A stretch of DNA of 64,000 nucleotides from Oceanospirillaceae bacterium (GTDB taxonomy: Bacteria; Pseudomonadota; Gammaproteobacteria; Pseudomonadales; Litoribrevibacteraceae), in the NCBI GenBank assembly GCA_015665455.1, contig JADFAD010000001.1, positions 434,001-498,000 on the forward strand. The letters run 5' to 3'. The notes beneath the pieces were generated by a model, which saw only the letters and a program-made list of their open reading frames with translations, had not been told where the DNA came from and searched no databases. Within the stretch, counting starts at the first letter, position 1. Every line of letters begins with the position of its first letter. Positions 27,005 through 35,104 of this stretch are shown here, in pieces. The position numbers and the translations under genes were made by a program.

Positions 27005-27781
27005 ATGCGAGTTTGGGCTGTTGCAAATCAGAAGGGCGGGGTTGGGAAGACCACTACCGCTGTCAGCTTGGCCGGTTTATTGGCAGAGCAAGGTAAACGA
27101 GTTGTGCTTGTTGACCTTGATCCTCATGGTTCAATGACAAGTTACTTTGGTTATGATCCTGATGTTCTAGAACATTCGTGCTTTGATTTGTTTCAAGCTT
27201 CCAGTGCGATCCCTCCTGAACTTCCGAGTCAGTTGTTGTTGGACACCAGTCACGACCATATCAACTTATTACCTTCTTCAACGGCTTTAGCAACGCTTGA
27301 ACGTACTATGGTTGGTAAAGACGGTATGGGGTTAGTCGTTTCTCGGTCTTTAGCGTCGCTTTGGGATGATTTTGATTATGCTATTATCGACAGTCCTCCG
27401 ATTTTGGGCGTGTTGATGATTAATGCGCTTGCTGCTTGTTCACGATTAATGATTCCTGTGCAATGTGAGTTCTTGGCGCTTAAAGGCTTAGAGAGAATGG
27501 TACACACGTTGAATATGGTTACTAAGTCTCGCCCTCAGCCTCTTCCTTATCATATTGTGCCGACCATGTTTGACCGAAGAACGAATGCATCTTTGCAAAG
27601 TGTCAAAGAGATGCGAGAGAAGTACCCTGAGAATATTTGGGAATATACCATTCCTGTTGATACTCAGTTTCGCGATGCATCTAAGGCGGGCGTTATTCCG
27701 AGTAGCTTTGGCCCTGATGGTCGAGGTGTTCGTGGTTATGCCAAATTACTTAAACAGTTGCTTGCTGCTGAAGCAAGCTAA
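27005..27781 (+). CDS. parC: ParA-family ATPase of the chemotaxis array (ParC)
   Basis: ParA-like ATPase which, in Vibrio and Pseudomonas, recruits chemotaxis arrays to the pole. The deviant Walker A NQKGGVGKTTTAVSLAGLL is at the N-terminus, with LVDLDPHGSMTSYFGY and IIDSPPILGVLMINAL following. 258 aa. The ATG at 27005 is preferred (GGAG 6 bases upstream) over a GTG at 26993. Here it stands after motD and is separated from parP by one unrecognised gene. Confidence 0.9.
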   Translation: MRVWAVANQKGGVGKTTTAVSLAGLLAEQGKRVVLVDLDPHGSMTSYFGYDPDVLEHSCFDLFQASSAIPPELPSQLLLDTSHDHINLLPSSTALATLERTMVGKDGMGLVVSRSLASLWDDFDYAIIDSPPILGVLMINALAACSRLMIPVQCEFLALKGLERMVHTLNMVTKSRPQPLPYHIVPTMFDRRTNASLQSVKEMREKYPENIWEYTIPVDTQFRDASKAGVIPSSFGPDGRGVRGYAKLLKQLLAAEAS

Positions 27782-27804
27782 CTATTTAATGAAGAGATAA
27801 GATT

Positions 27805-28179
27805 ATGGCGCCGACACAACAGGATGTAGTTGCTGACTATTTGAGCTCGATGTTTGGTGAAAACCTACCAGTAGAAGAAAAATCGCTGGAAGAATCACAA
27901 AACGGGGCTGAGGTGCACGTTGACGTAGAGGAGCTTAAGGACACAGAGTTAAGCCATCTTGAAGGTGTTGCAGAAAGCTTAAAAACAATGGGTTGTCAGG
28001 TTGATGATGACAAACAATTGATTTGCCTGTTTAACTTAGCTTTGACGCCTTCAAAAGGTCTTAGTTCAGGAGAAAAGGCAACGTTTTTAATGGACTTATT
28101 TACTTTGTTACAAAAAGTGCCTGAATCAAGGTTGAGAAGCATGATGGAAACTCAATTTGAACAAGTTTCTCGTTTATAA
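27805..28179 (+). CDS. Unrecognised acidic protein between parC and parP
   Basis: 124-aa soluble, acidic, probably helical protein with no membrane segment or motif I recognise. The first 50 residues are rich in Glu/Asp and look unstructured; the rest (SLKTMGCQVDDDKQLICLF to the end) looks folded. It lies 23 bp after parC and 39 bp before parP, on the same strand and under the same presumed promoter. A role in array positioning is suggested only by position. In the Pseudomonas order I know, parC and parP are direct neighbours. Confidence 0.75.
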   Translation: MAPTQQDVVADYLSSMFGENLPVEEKSLEESQNGAEVHVDVEELKDTELSHLEGVAESLKTMGCQVDDDKQLICLFNLALTPSKGLSSGEKATFLMDLFTLLQKVPESRLRSMMETQFEQVSRL

Positions 28180-28218
28180 GCTAAATAAGTATGTATAAGA
28201 TATATCAGGTTTGCAGTT

Positions 28219-29220
28219 ATGAATGACGATCAGAAGTCATCAAAAACCAAATTAAAGACCGCACCAGTCAAACCAATGGCTGCTCTACAAGGCTATCTGG
28301 ATGATATGTTGGCAGTTGCAACGGAAGCGGTCACTGAAACTGAAGTGATTTCAGAACCTTACCAGACGCCTGAAGCACCAGCACCTGAAATTACGGCGTC
28401 TGAACCCATTGAACCCGTTCAAGTTAAACCAGAACATTCATCAAAAACTCAAGTTGTCTCTCGTGTTGCTGAAAAGAGTGTTGAGGTAACAGAGACGTCC
28501 TTCCGTGAAAAGGTGATTACAGAATCGCCAGTGATCGCGATCCCTGATGTTGTTGAACCAGAGATAGAAACTACTGAAGTCATTGCCCCTCAGGTTATAG
28601 CGCCCAAAGTTGAAGCTCCTAAAATCGAAGTTCCTAAAGTTGAAGTTCCGCCTACTCCTGAAGTGATTGTAGAAAAGACGACAATTGAAGCACCGATAGA
28701 GCTTGCTCAAGCAGTAGAGGTTCTTGAGCCTTTAAAGGTCAAAAAATCGGCTTACCCTGATTGGGCATCGGCGGGTTTTGAATGCTTACTGTTTTATGTG
28801 GGTGGAATTAAACTTGCCGTTCCTTTAGTGCTCCTCGGCGGTATTTACCGCATTGATAAAGATTTAACGCCTCTTTTTGGTCAACCCGATTGGTTTTTGG
28901 GTCTTTATCCTCGAAACACGATGGATGGCCAACAAAACTTACGTGTTGTGCATACCAGTCGTTGGGTTATGCCTGAAAAGAAAACTCCTGATTTGGACCC
29001 TATAAATCATTATGTTATTTCTTTAGGAGACAGTGAGTGGGGGTTGCTCAGTCATCAGCTGTCTGATTCTATTCGGTTAATGCCTGATCAAGTAAAGTGG
29101 CGGACTGAAACGAGTAAAAGGCCTTGGTTAGCAGGTACGGTCATTGATCATATGTGTGCTATTTTAGATGTGACCAGCATGGTGACGTTACTGAACCAAA
29201 AGTCTAAACGAATTAATTAA
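28219..29220 (+). CDS. parP: CheW-like array protein ParP
   Basis: Couples ParC to the chemosensory array. The N-terminal two-thirds (residues 1-180) is a low-complexity Pro/Glu/Val/Ala linker with repeated P-K-V-E-type units (APKVEAPKIEVPKVEVPP). The C-terminal part (about 185-330) is a CheW-like (AIF) domain: FECLLFYVGGIKLAVPLVLLGG, then WFLGLYPR and MCAILDVTSMVTLL. 333 aa. It fits the Vibrio/Pseudomonas ParP arrangement. Upstream parC and the CheA linker repeats are likely partners. Confidence 0.85.
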   Translation: MNDDQKSSKTKLKTAPVKPMAALQGYLDDMLAVATEAVTETEVISEPYQTPEAPAPEITASEPIEPVQVKPEHSSKTQVVSRVAEKSVEVTETSFREKVITESPVIAIPDVVEPEIETTEVIAPQVIAPKVEAPKIEVPKVEVPPTPEVIVEKTTIEAPIELAQAVEVLEPLKVKKSAYPDWASAGFECLLFYVGGIKLAVPLVLLGGIYRIDKDLTPLFGQPDWFLGLYPRNTMDGQQNLRVVHTSRWVMPEKKTPDLDPINHYVISLGDSEWGLLSHQLSDSIRLMPDQVKWRTETSKRPWLAGTVIDHMCAILDVTSMVTLLNQKSKRIN

Positions 29221-29243
29221 TTTCCTCAATTTAAACTACTTCT

Positions 29244-29259
29244 TGGCACGCTAGCTGCT
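29244..29259 (+). promoter_or_regulatory. Sigma-54 promoter for cheW
   Basis: TGGCACGCTAGCTGCT carries a perfect -24 half (TGGCACG) and GC at 29257-29258, ten bases after GG (29245-29246). Predicted start near 29270 gives a leader of about 170 bases before cheW. Confidence 0.78.
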
Positions 29260-29327
29260 ATCTATATCGTATACATCAATATTTTGACGATGTTTAAAGC
29301 TTATAACTGACAAATGGCGGTTTTTGC

Positions 29328-29354
29328 TAAGGAAATAACTCTAGCAGCCGACAA
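29328..29354 (+). promoter_or_regulatory. Candidate sigma-28 (FliA) promoter for cheW
   Basis: TAAG (29328-29331), 15 bases, then GCCGACAA (29347-29354). The -10 half matches GCCGATAA at 7 of 8 positions and the spacing fits the FliA consensus; the -35 half is 3 of 4. It lies downstream of the sigma-54 site, so cheW may have two flagellar-class promoters. Confidence 0.5.
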
Positions 29355-29442
29355 AGAAATCAGTAAACTGCTCTAAACTGAATGTAAGTATGTAAGACGA
29401 TACGTTCTTATTTGAATTAATATTGGTGTTATGAGGTAGACG

Positions 29443-29922
29443 ATGGTAGCGCAATCATCTCAGGCTGGTGAAGATCCTATTCTTCAATGGGTTACATTTC
29501 GATTAGATGATGAAACCTATGGAATAAACGTAATGCAGGTTCGTGAAGTATTACGTTACACGGAAATTGCACCAGTCCCGGGGGCTCCTCCTTATGTTTT
29601 GGGGATCATTAATTTACGCGGCAGTGTCGTAACGGTTATTGATACTCGTACAAGGTTTGGATTAACTTCAACTGACACAACGGATAATACTCGTATCGTG
29701 ATCATTGAAGTAGAGAACCAAGTTGTTGGTATTCTTGTTGATGCGGTTGCAGAGGTTGTATATCTGCGCCAATCAGAGATTGAAACGGCTCCTAATGTTG
29801 GCACTGAAGAAAGTGCTAAATTCATTCAAGGGGTGTGTCATAAGAATGATGAATTATTAATTCTTGTGGATCTCGAGAAACTGATGACTGAAGAAGAGTG
29901 GGCGGAAATGGCCTCTCTTTAA
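29443..29922 (+). CDS. cheW: Chemotaxis coupling protein CheW
   Basis: Adaptor between receptors and CheA. A single CheW domain is seen: ILQWVTFRLDDETYGINVMQVREVL, PGAPPYVLGIINLRGSVVTVIDTR and the C-terminal VCHKNDELLILVDLEKLM. 159 aa, normal. GAGGT precedes the ATG. It begins its own transcription unit after a 222-base gap holding two candidate promoters. Confidence 0.96.
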   Translation: MVAQSSQAGEDPILQWVTFRLDDETYGINVMQVREVLRYTEIAPVPGAPPYVLGIINLRGSVVTVIDTRTRFGLTSTDTTDNTRIVIIEVENQVVGILVDAVAEVVYLRQSEIETAPNVGTEESAKFIQGVCHKNDELLILVDLEKLMTEEEWAEMASL

Positions 29923-29942
29923 AAAAACATCGGGTGAGTAAC

Positions 29943-30155
29943 ATGGTGCCTCCAACCATAGGGAAAGTGGATGTATTGACCCCTGTACCAAGGGTGAGCA
30001 AAATCCGCAAGTACCAAGAAGACGAAGATAAGGATGATACTGAAAGGGAACAGCAGGATTCTCCAAGCGAGGATGTTGTCCCCGAGCCTGAAGATCTCAA
30101 TAGAGAGCAATCAGGCGATGATGATCAGTATCCCCATATTGATGATTATGTATAA
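29943..30155 (+). CDS. Small acidic protein downstream of cheW
   Basis: 70-aa protein beginning MVPPTIGKVDVLTPVPRVSK and then almost entirely charged (Glu/Asp/Lys/Gln), probably disordered. The start at 29943 follows GGGTGAG at good spacing; the longer reading from 29898 overlaps cheW and is less likely. It sits 20 bp after cheW and 12 bp before a DUF2802 gene. Pseudomonas also has an unnamed gene just after cheW. No function can be given. Confidence 0.7.
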   Translation: MVPPTIGKVDVLTPVPRVSKIRKYQEDEDKDDTEREQQDSPSEDVVPEPEDLNREQSGDDDQYPHIDDYV

Positions 30156-30167
30156 CTGGAGGGAGTT

Positions 30168-30566
30168 ATGGAGTTCACTTGGTTGGTTAGTTTTGGTTTG
30201 GTTGCAACGGCCAGTTTAGTTGCTGTTGTGTTTTCTTATATAAACTATAAAAAGAGTGAGATGGCGCGAGAACAGATTTCAGAAGAATTGAGCGCTGTTT
30301 TACGTGAATTTCAAGCATTTAAAAGTAGCAGCATTGGCATAGGTAAAAAGGTCATGGGCTTGGAGATTGAGCTGGCAGATACCGTTGAAAAGCAACAAGA
30401 CCTAGAGTTCCAGGATCCTAATTCTCTTCCTTATAATCAGGCTTCTCGTCTTATCCAAATGGGGGCTGATGCTGATGATATCGTTAACAGTTGTGGCTTG
30501 TCGAACGCTGAGGCTGAATTGTTAATGCTAGTTAATCGCCAGCCTATGGGGGCTGCCGCTCACTAA
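30168..30566 (+). CDS. DUF2802 family membrane-anchored protein
   Basis: 132 aa: one N-terminal transmembrane helix (about residues 4-25), a coiled-coil-like stretch (30-75) and a C-terminal segment SRLIQMGADADDIVNSCGLSNAEAELLMLV that resembles a small helix-turn-helix. This matches DUF2802 proteins found beside cheW in polarly flagellated gammaproteobacteria. Function unknown. It ends the plus-strand flagellar run; the next gene is convergent. Confidence 0.8.
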   Translation: MEFTWLVSFGLVATASLVAVVFSYINYKKSEMAREQISEELSAVLREFQAFKSSSIGIGKKVMGLEIELADTVEKQQDLEFQDPNSLPYNQASRLIQMGADADDIVNSCGLSNAEAELLMLVNRQPMGAAAH

Positions 30567-30591
30567 AAGTGTTATTGCTTTTATGGTGTGC

Positions 30592-30900
30592 TTAGTTGTC
30601 GGAATTATTATCATTTGGTGGCGTGAAACCCTCAGGCACACGCCCTTGAAGTTTGTATGCAAACGCAATGATTTCGGCAATCGTGATATAGAGTTCTTTG
30701 GGTATTTCACTGCCTAAATCCATTCTTGCTAATGTTCTTGCCAGCTTTTCATCGTGATAGAGAGGAATACCGTGTTCCTCTGCTATGGCGACGATTTCTC
30801 TTGCGAGGGCTTCTTCTCCTTTCGCGGTTACCTTTGGTGCTTGTTTGCCATCGTATTTTAAGGCAACTGCTGTATCAATTGGCTTATTGGTATCGCTCAT
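30592..30900 (-). CDS. FlhB C-terminal-domain homologue (FlhX type)
   Basis: 102-aa protein matching only the cytoplasmic C-domain of FlhB/YscU: AVALKYDGKQAPKVTAKGEE, then IAEEHGIPLYHDEKLARTL and ELYITIAEIIAFAYKLQG. It lacks the membrane domain and the NPTH cleavage tetrapeptide, so it resembles a ready-made post-cleavage fragment. Its start overlaps the stop of the FliK-like gene by 4 bases (ATGA), so the two are translationally coupled. A full FlhB is encoded at 13976. It may modulate export specificity, but this is inference. Confidence 0.88.
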   Translation of the reverse strand: MSDTNKPIDTAVALKYDGKQAPKVTAKGEEALAREIVAIAEEHGIPLYHDEKLARTLARMDLGSEIPKELYITIAEIIAFAYKLQGRVPEGFTPPNDNNSDN

Positions 30901-32732
30901 ACATTAACATTCACTTTGTGATGTGTTTTTTTAATCAGCGCTTCTCTGGGCATGTCGATTAATCCGAAGCGGCTGCTTATTGTAACTGAGCTTTGGCTCT
31001 GTTTGTTCAGTTGTGTTTCAAGTGTTCCTATGTGCTGATTCAGTAATGCTAGTGTCTGCTTATGATCTGTAAAGAAGTTAGCGGATAAGGTTTGTTGGTC
31101 AGGATTGTAAATAATTTGTCCGATAAAAGGCGCCAAGGGTGGCAACTCGAATTTTAAGTGTACCAGCCACTGGTTCTTAGTTTCTCGTTTGGATGAATCT
31201 TCTTCGTCTTTATCTTTCGATACATGTTCCATATCAAGTTCAACGGAGGTTGGCCCTGTTGACGTCATTACAGGGAGATCCACATGAATCATATTGTTAC
31301 TCGAACTGTCCAACTGAGAGCTGGCAGACGCTAGCCTCAGTGCTGACATACGGCCTGTAAGTTCTTCCACACTGACCAATAACTGTCTTAGCGTATTACT
31401 TATTTGTAAGTCGCTAGTACTTTGTAATAGAGAGTGTTTTATATTTCCGGTGAACAGTTGATGCTTTCTAAATTCTGCCAGTCGTAACCATTGGCTGGTT
31501 TCTATGGTTTGTTGAGCGTTTTGTATGTTTGCGGGTGACTTTCCTGTTAGTCCTGCTGTTTCAGCTGCCAGTTTTTCGAGAATGGCGCCATTTGTTGTGT
31601 CAATTTTTTGTCCCGTACCAGATATACGACGAATGGACTCAAGCATCCAATCCAACATGTCATTTTGAGAGGTGGTCGCTGGAGTCATGAGAGACAGAAT
31701 CTGTGTCCACTCTTGAAGTATGGGGATGTGCGAATTTGTACCCGTTTGGCTGGAGGTATTGATTGGGGCTGTGGTTTGAGTGACAGGGGCTAAACCAGAT
31801 GTTGAAGTGGTTTCTTTATTCGATGTGGTTGCTTGGGATAGGGAATCTTGGATGGATAATTGAAGCTTTAATAGCGCGTTAATCAATGTGCTTTTACTTT
31901 GGGTTTCAGTATTACCAAAGGGAGACCCTGTTACAGAGGTGGGGGTCACGCCTTTTGTTGCGCTTGAAGGTGTTTGCCAGTTAACCAGCTCTTGGATTAA
32001 TGAGTGGATTTCTTGTTTAAACTGCAGGTGGTTGCTGTTAGGTATCAGTTTGAATACTTCAGATTGAATGGACGAAGAAATCAACAGCAGCATGTTGCTT
32101 AATTGCGCCTGATTATTTGCAGGGCTGTTTTTGCCTGTGGACACGCCTTGCAGTTGTGCGTAGGGCAGAGTTTCGATTATTTTATTCGCGGCTTCCATAG
32201 TAAGGCTTAAATCCAGAAGTGCGCCTATTGCCGGTCTAGATTGACTAAGCCACATGCGTATGACGTGATTAATTTGCTCATTTGTAATTGGTTTTTGGTT
32301 GGTTGTTATTTGCTTAATTTGGGTGTCTTGGCTCGACGCTTGGGTTTTGGCTGGGTTTGTTAAATTGTTTGTTTCTTTGTTGAGCCCTTGATCTTTGGAT
32401 GAGTTAGATGAAGGAATGACTTTTTCTATGGTCAACTGGTTGTTGCTTGTGACTTTGAGCTCCAGCTTGTCTCCCTGATCAAGAGGAAACTGGGTTGTGA
32501 TCTCCAGAACTTTACCTTGAACAATTATTTGAGCTTTATACTGAGCGATGGATTGTTGTTGCTGAGTAATTTGTTCAAGGGTTGCACTAAGAACGTCTGC
32601 TTTGATTGATTGTCCTGTGAGTGCGCTGGATAAAATCTCAGGAGGAATTGAACTGCTTTGCGACGATAATAGGGTCGCTTGTCTGAATTGGCCTGGCTGT
32701 ATGGTCGGCTGCATAATAAAAATCCGTGACAC
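30897..32732 (-). CDS. Second FliK-like protein (Flg_hook domain)
   Basis: 611-aa protein. Most of it is Ser/Thr/Gln/Asn-rich low complexity, and the C-terminal region (about 470-590) is FliK-like: WLVHLKFELPPLAPFIGQII, then a short coiled tail. It is larger than the canonical FliK at 7820. The start is uncertain: GTG at 32732 or ATG at 32714, neither with a good SD. Cotranscribed with the FlhX-type gene downstream and divergent from ccmA. The pairing of a FliK-like and an FlhB-C-like protein mirrors the ruler/switch pair of the export apparatus. Confidence 0.75.
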   Translation of the reverse strand: MSRIFIMQPTIQPGQFRQATLLSSQSSSIPPEILSSALTGQSIKADVLSATLEQITQQQQSIAQYKAQIIVQGKVLEITTQFPLDQGDKLELKVTSNNQLTIEKVIPSSNSSKDQGLNKETNNLTNPAKTQASSQDTQIKQITTNQKPITNEQINHVIRMWLSQSRPAIGALLDLSLTMEAANKIIETLPYAQLQGVSTGKNSPANNQAQLSNMLLLISSSIQSEVFKLIPNSNHLQFKQEIHSLIQELVNWQTPSSATKGVTPTSVTGSPFGNTETQSKSTLINALLKLQLSIQDSLSQATTSNKETTSTSGLAPVTQTTAPINTSSQTGTNSHIPILQEWTQILSLMTPATTSQNDMLDWMLESIRRISGTGQKIDTTNGAILEKLAAETAGLTGKSPANIQNAQQTIETSQWLRLAEFRKHQLFTGNIKHSLLQSTSDLQISNTLRQLLVSVEELTGRMSALRLASASSQLDSSSNNMIHVDLPVMTSTGPTSVELDMEHVSKDKDEEDSSKRETKNQWLVHLKFELPPLAPFIGQIIYNPDQQTLSANFFTDHKQTLALLNQHIGTLETQLNKQSQSSVTISSRFGLIDMPREALIKKTHHKVNVNV

Positions 32733-32805
32733 TGAGATACATCAGTTAATAATACATTGGATTTGTAGTATATTCCTGACTTCAAACGTAATTGGTGTTT
32801 TTGGC

Positions 32806-33450
32806 ATGACTGACTACCTCTCGGTAGACAATCTTTTAATTGAACGAGATGATCGTCTTTTATTTAAAGGCTTAACGTTTTCTGTGTCTGCAGGTAAAGT
32901 TTTACAACTTGTTGGCCGTAATGGTTCAGGAAAAACTTCGTTAATTAGAACCTTGCTAGGCCTTATGCCTGATTTTGAGGGCGATTTGTGCTGGAAGGGT
33001 AAGCCTCTACATCAAGAGCGAGATGATTTTTTTAGTCATCTTCTTTATATCGGTCATAAAGCGTCAATCAAGTCCGCATTGACTGCGACAGAAAATTTAG
33101 AGTGGTTGACTGCTGCGTACCGTAAAGTAACGTATTTTGAAATTGAACAGGCGCTTGAAAAAGTAGGCCTCCGTGGTTATGAAGATGTGGAATGCCATTC
33201 TATGTCCGCCGGTCAAAATCGCAGGGTCGCATTGGCGCAGTTGTATTTATTGGATTTACCCGTGTGGATTCTTGATGAGCCCTTCACTGCCATTGATTTG
33301 GCGGGTGTCGAGCAGTTGGAAGCGAGAATTGCAGAGCATGCAGAGCAGGGTGGGGCCATTTTATTAACGACGCATCATGTGATGAATATAGATGCTGTTA
33401 CCAAAGTTAATTTAGATGAATTTGCTCCGAGAGGTAGAAATGCCAGCTGA
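32806..33450 (+). CDS. ccmA: Haem exporter ATP-binding protein CcmA
   Basis: ABC ATPase of the CcmABCD system that releases holo-CcmE. Walker A GRNGSGKT is at residues 37-44, followed by ABC signature MSAGQNRRVALAQL and Walker B PVWILDEPFTAID. The start at 32806 gives 214 aa, the normal CcmA size; the open frame extends further upstream but without homology. ccmB overlaps its end by 11 bp. Confidence 0.95.
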   Translation: MTDYLSVDNLLIERDDRLLFKGLTFSVSAGKVLQLVGRNGSGKTSLIRTLLGLMPDFEGDLCWKGKPLHQERDDFFSHLLYIGHKASIKSALTATENLEWLTAAYRKVTYFEIEQALEKVGLRGYEDVECHSMSAGQNRRVALAQLYLLDLPVWILDEPFTAIDLAGVEQLEARIAEHAEQGGAILLTTHHVMNIDAVTKVNLDEFAPRGRNAS

Positions 33451-34120
33451 TCTTGGCTTCTTTGCTTTATTGTCTCGGGATATTAAATTAGCATTTCGCC
33501 AGAAAAGCGACATCATTAATCCTTTGATGTTTTTTGTGATGGTGATTACCCTTTTTCCGTTAGGTGTTTCTCCTGATCCCAATGAACTGGCCGCGATTGC
33601 TCCTGGTATTATTTGGGTTGCAGCGCTTCTTGCATCAATGCTATCTATGGAGAATATGTTTCGTTCGGATTTTGAAGACGGCTCCCTCGAGCGGATGTTG
33701 GTTTCCCCTATGCCCGGTTTTTTGATTGCAATTGCTAAAGTTGTGACACACTTCTTGGTTACAGGTCTTCCATTGGTATTTATTGCACCTGTTTTAGCTT
33801 ATATGCTTAGTCTTCCTAGTGAAGCCTATGGCGTTATGGTCATCAGCCTTTTATTAGGTTTACCCACGTTGAGTTTGGTGGGGGCAATCGGCTCGGCTTT
33901 AACGGTCGGGTTAAAGCGCGGAGCGCTTTTATTACCGTTATTGGTTATACCCTTCTTTATTCCTGTGTTAATTTTCGGTACGGGGGCGCTGCAAGGGGTT
34001 ATCATGGAACAACCTGTCACAGGTCAGTTAAGTCTCATGGCAGCTTTGTTATTGTTCAGTCTAGCCAGTGCGCCGTTTGCGTGTTCGGCTTCTTTAAAGA
34101 TAAGTATGGGTAACGGATGA
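33440..34120 (+). CDS. ccmB: Haem exporter membrane protein CcmB
   Basis: Permease subunit with six hydrophobic segments and the family motif FEDGSLERMLVSPMP. The start at 33440 follows GAGAGG and gives 226 aa; an ATG at 33416 would add 8 residues. It overlaps ccmA by 11 bp and ccmC by 4 bp (ATGA). Confidence 0.94.
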   Translation: MPADLGFFALLSRDIKLAFRQKSDIINPLMFFVMVITLFPLGVSPDPNELAAIAPGIIWVAALLASMLSMENMFRSDFEDGSLERMLVSPMPGFLIAIAKVVTHFLVTGLPLVFIAPVLAYMLSLPSEAYGVMVISLLLGLPTLSLVGAIGSALTVGLKRGALLLPLLVIPFFIPVLIFGTGALQGVIMEQPVTGQLSLMAALLLFSLASAPFACSASLKISMGNG

Positions 34121-34872
34121 GTTTTAAAGCAAAGTTTAAACGCTGGTTTCATAGCTGGGCATCGCCAAAGTGGTTCTTTGAAAAAAGTGAACGCTGGTTG
34201 CCTTGGTTAGGCGTACCTGCTTTATCTCTTTTAGCCATAGGTTTAGTTTGGGGCTTGATTTTTGCGCCAGAGGATTACCAACAAGGGAACAGTTTTAGAA
34301 TTATTTATCTTCATGTTCCTGCCGCTATTTTATCGCAATCGATTTTTATGATGATGGCTGTGGCAGGTGCTATTAACCTCATTTGGCGCATTAAACTTGC
34401 TGATATGGCCGCGAAGCATTGTGCACCCATTGGTGCGTCTTTTGCGTTTATCGCACTTGCGACGGGTGCTATTTGGGGTAAACCGACATGGGGTACTTGG
34501 TGGGTATGGGATGCACGCCTGACTTCAATGCTTATTTTACTGTTTTTGTATTTAGGTGTTATTGCTTTGTATTCTGCTATTGATAATAGAGAGACTGCAG
34601 GGCGATCTACGGCTATTTTATCGTTGGTTGGTTTGGTGAACATTCCCATCATTAAATACTCGGTTGAGTTATGGAATACACTTCATCAGCCTGCCACGTT
34701 TAAGTTAACGGAAAAACCCTCCATGCCGGCAGAGATGTGGGTGCCTCTCTTGATTATGGTGATTGGTTTTTACCTCTTTTTTGGTTGGATATTGTTTAAG
34801 CGAATGCGGGCTGAAGTCATTGAACGTGAGTTCAAGGCTAAATGGCTACAGAAGAAATTAATTGAAAATTAG
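34117..34872 (+). CDS. ccmC: Haem handling protein CcmC
   Basis: Transfers haem to CcmE. Six transmembrane segments are predicted by eye. The tryptophan-rich WWD haem-binding motif is seen in GTWWVWDARLTSM, and conserved haem-ligand histidines lie in YLHVPAA and LHQPA. 251 aa. Start codon overlaps the ccmB stop. Confidence 0.96.
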   Translation: MSFKAKFKRWFHSWASPKWFFEKSERWLPWLGVPALSLLAIGLVWGLIFAPEDYQQGNSFRIIYLHVPAAILSQSIFMMMAVAGAINLIWRIKLADMAAKHCAPIGASFAFIALATGAIWGKPTWGTWWVWDARLTSMLILLFLYLGVIALYSAIDNRETAGRSTAILSLVGLVNIPIIKYSVELWNTLHQPATFKLTEKPSMPAEMWVPLLIMVIGFYLFFGWILFKRMRAEVIEREFKAKWLQKKLIEN

Positions 34873-34916
34873 CTTTAAGGCGACATAGATCGCTCAAATG
34901 TGTGGAGTTTTAAGTA

Positions 34917-35099
34917 GTGGGTGAGTTTGAGTCTTTTCAAGCCTTTATAGAAATGGGCGGTCACGGGCTGTATGTTTGGTTAGCCTATGCTGTCGGGGCT
35001 GTAGTGATTGGTGGCAATATTTGGTGGGTTGGGCGAATAAGGAAATTAGCCGAGCAGAGATTAAGAAAATATGTTCGACGACAAGAGCTTGAGGGTTAA
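34917..35099 (+). CDS. ccmD: Haem exporter subunit CcmD
   Basis: Small single-pass protein that holds CcmE to CcmC. FIEMGGHGLYVWLAYAVGAV is followed by a basic Arg/Lys tail, the CcmD pattern. 60 aa from GTG at 34917, with GGAG 9 bases upstream. Lies 44 bp after ccmC and 5 bp before ccmE. Confidence 0.92.
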   Translation: MGEFESFQAFIEMGGHGLYVWLAYAVGAVVIGGNIWWVGRIRKLAEQRLRKYVRRQELEG

Positions 35100-35104
35100 T
35101 TTCT

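Noticed and set aside
29898-29942. Longer reading of the 70-aa gene starting within cheW
   Set aside because: The extra 15 codons overlap the cheW end; ATG 29943 has its own SD.
32602-32805. Extended N-terminus of CcmA from 32602
   Set aside because: The extension runs antisense through the FliK-like gene and has no ABC homology; ATG 32806 gives the family length.
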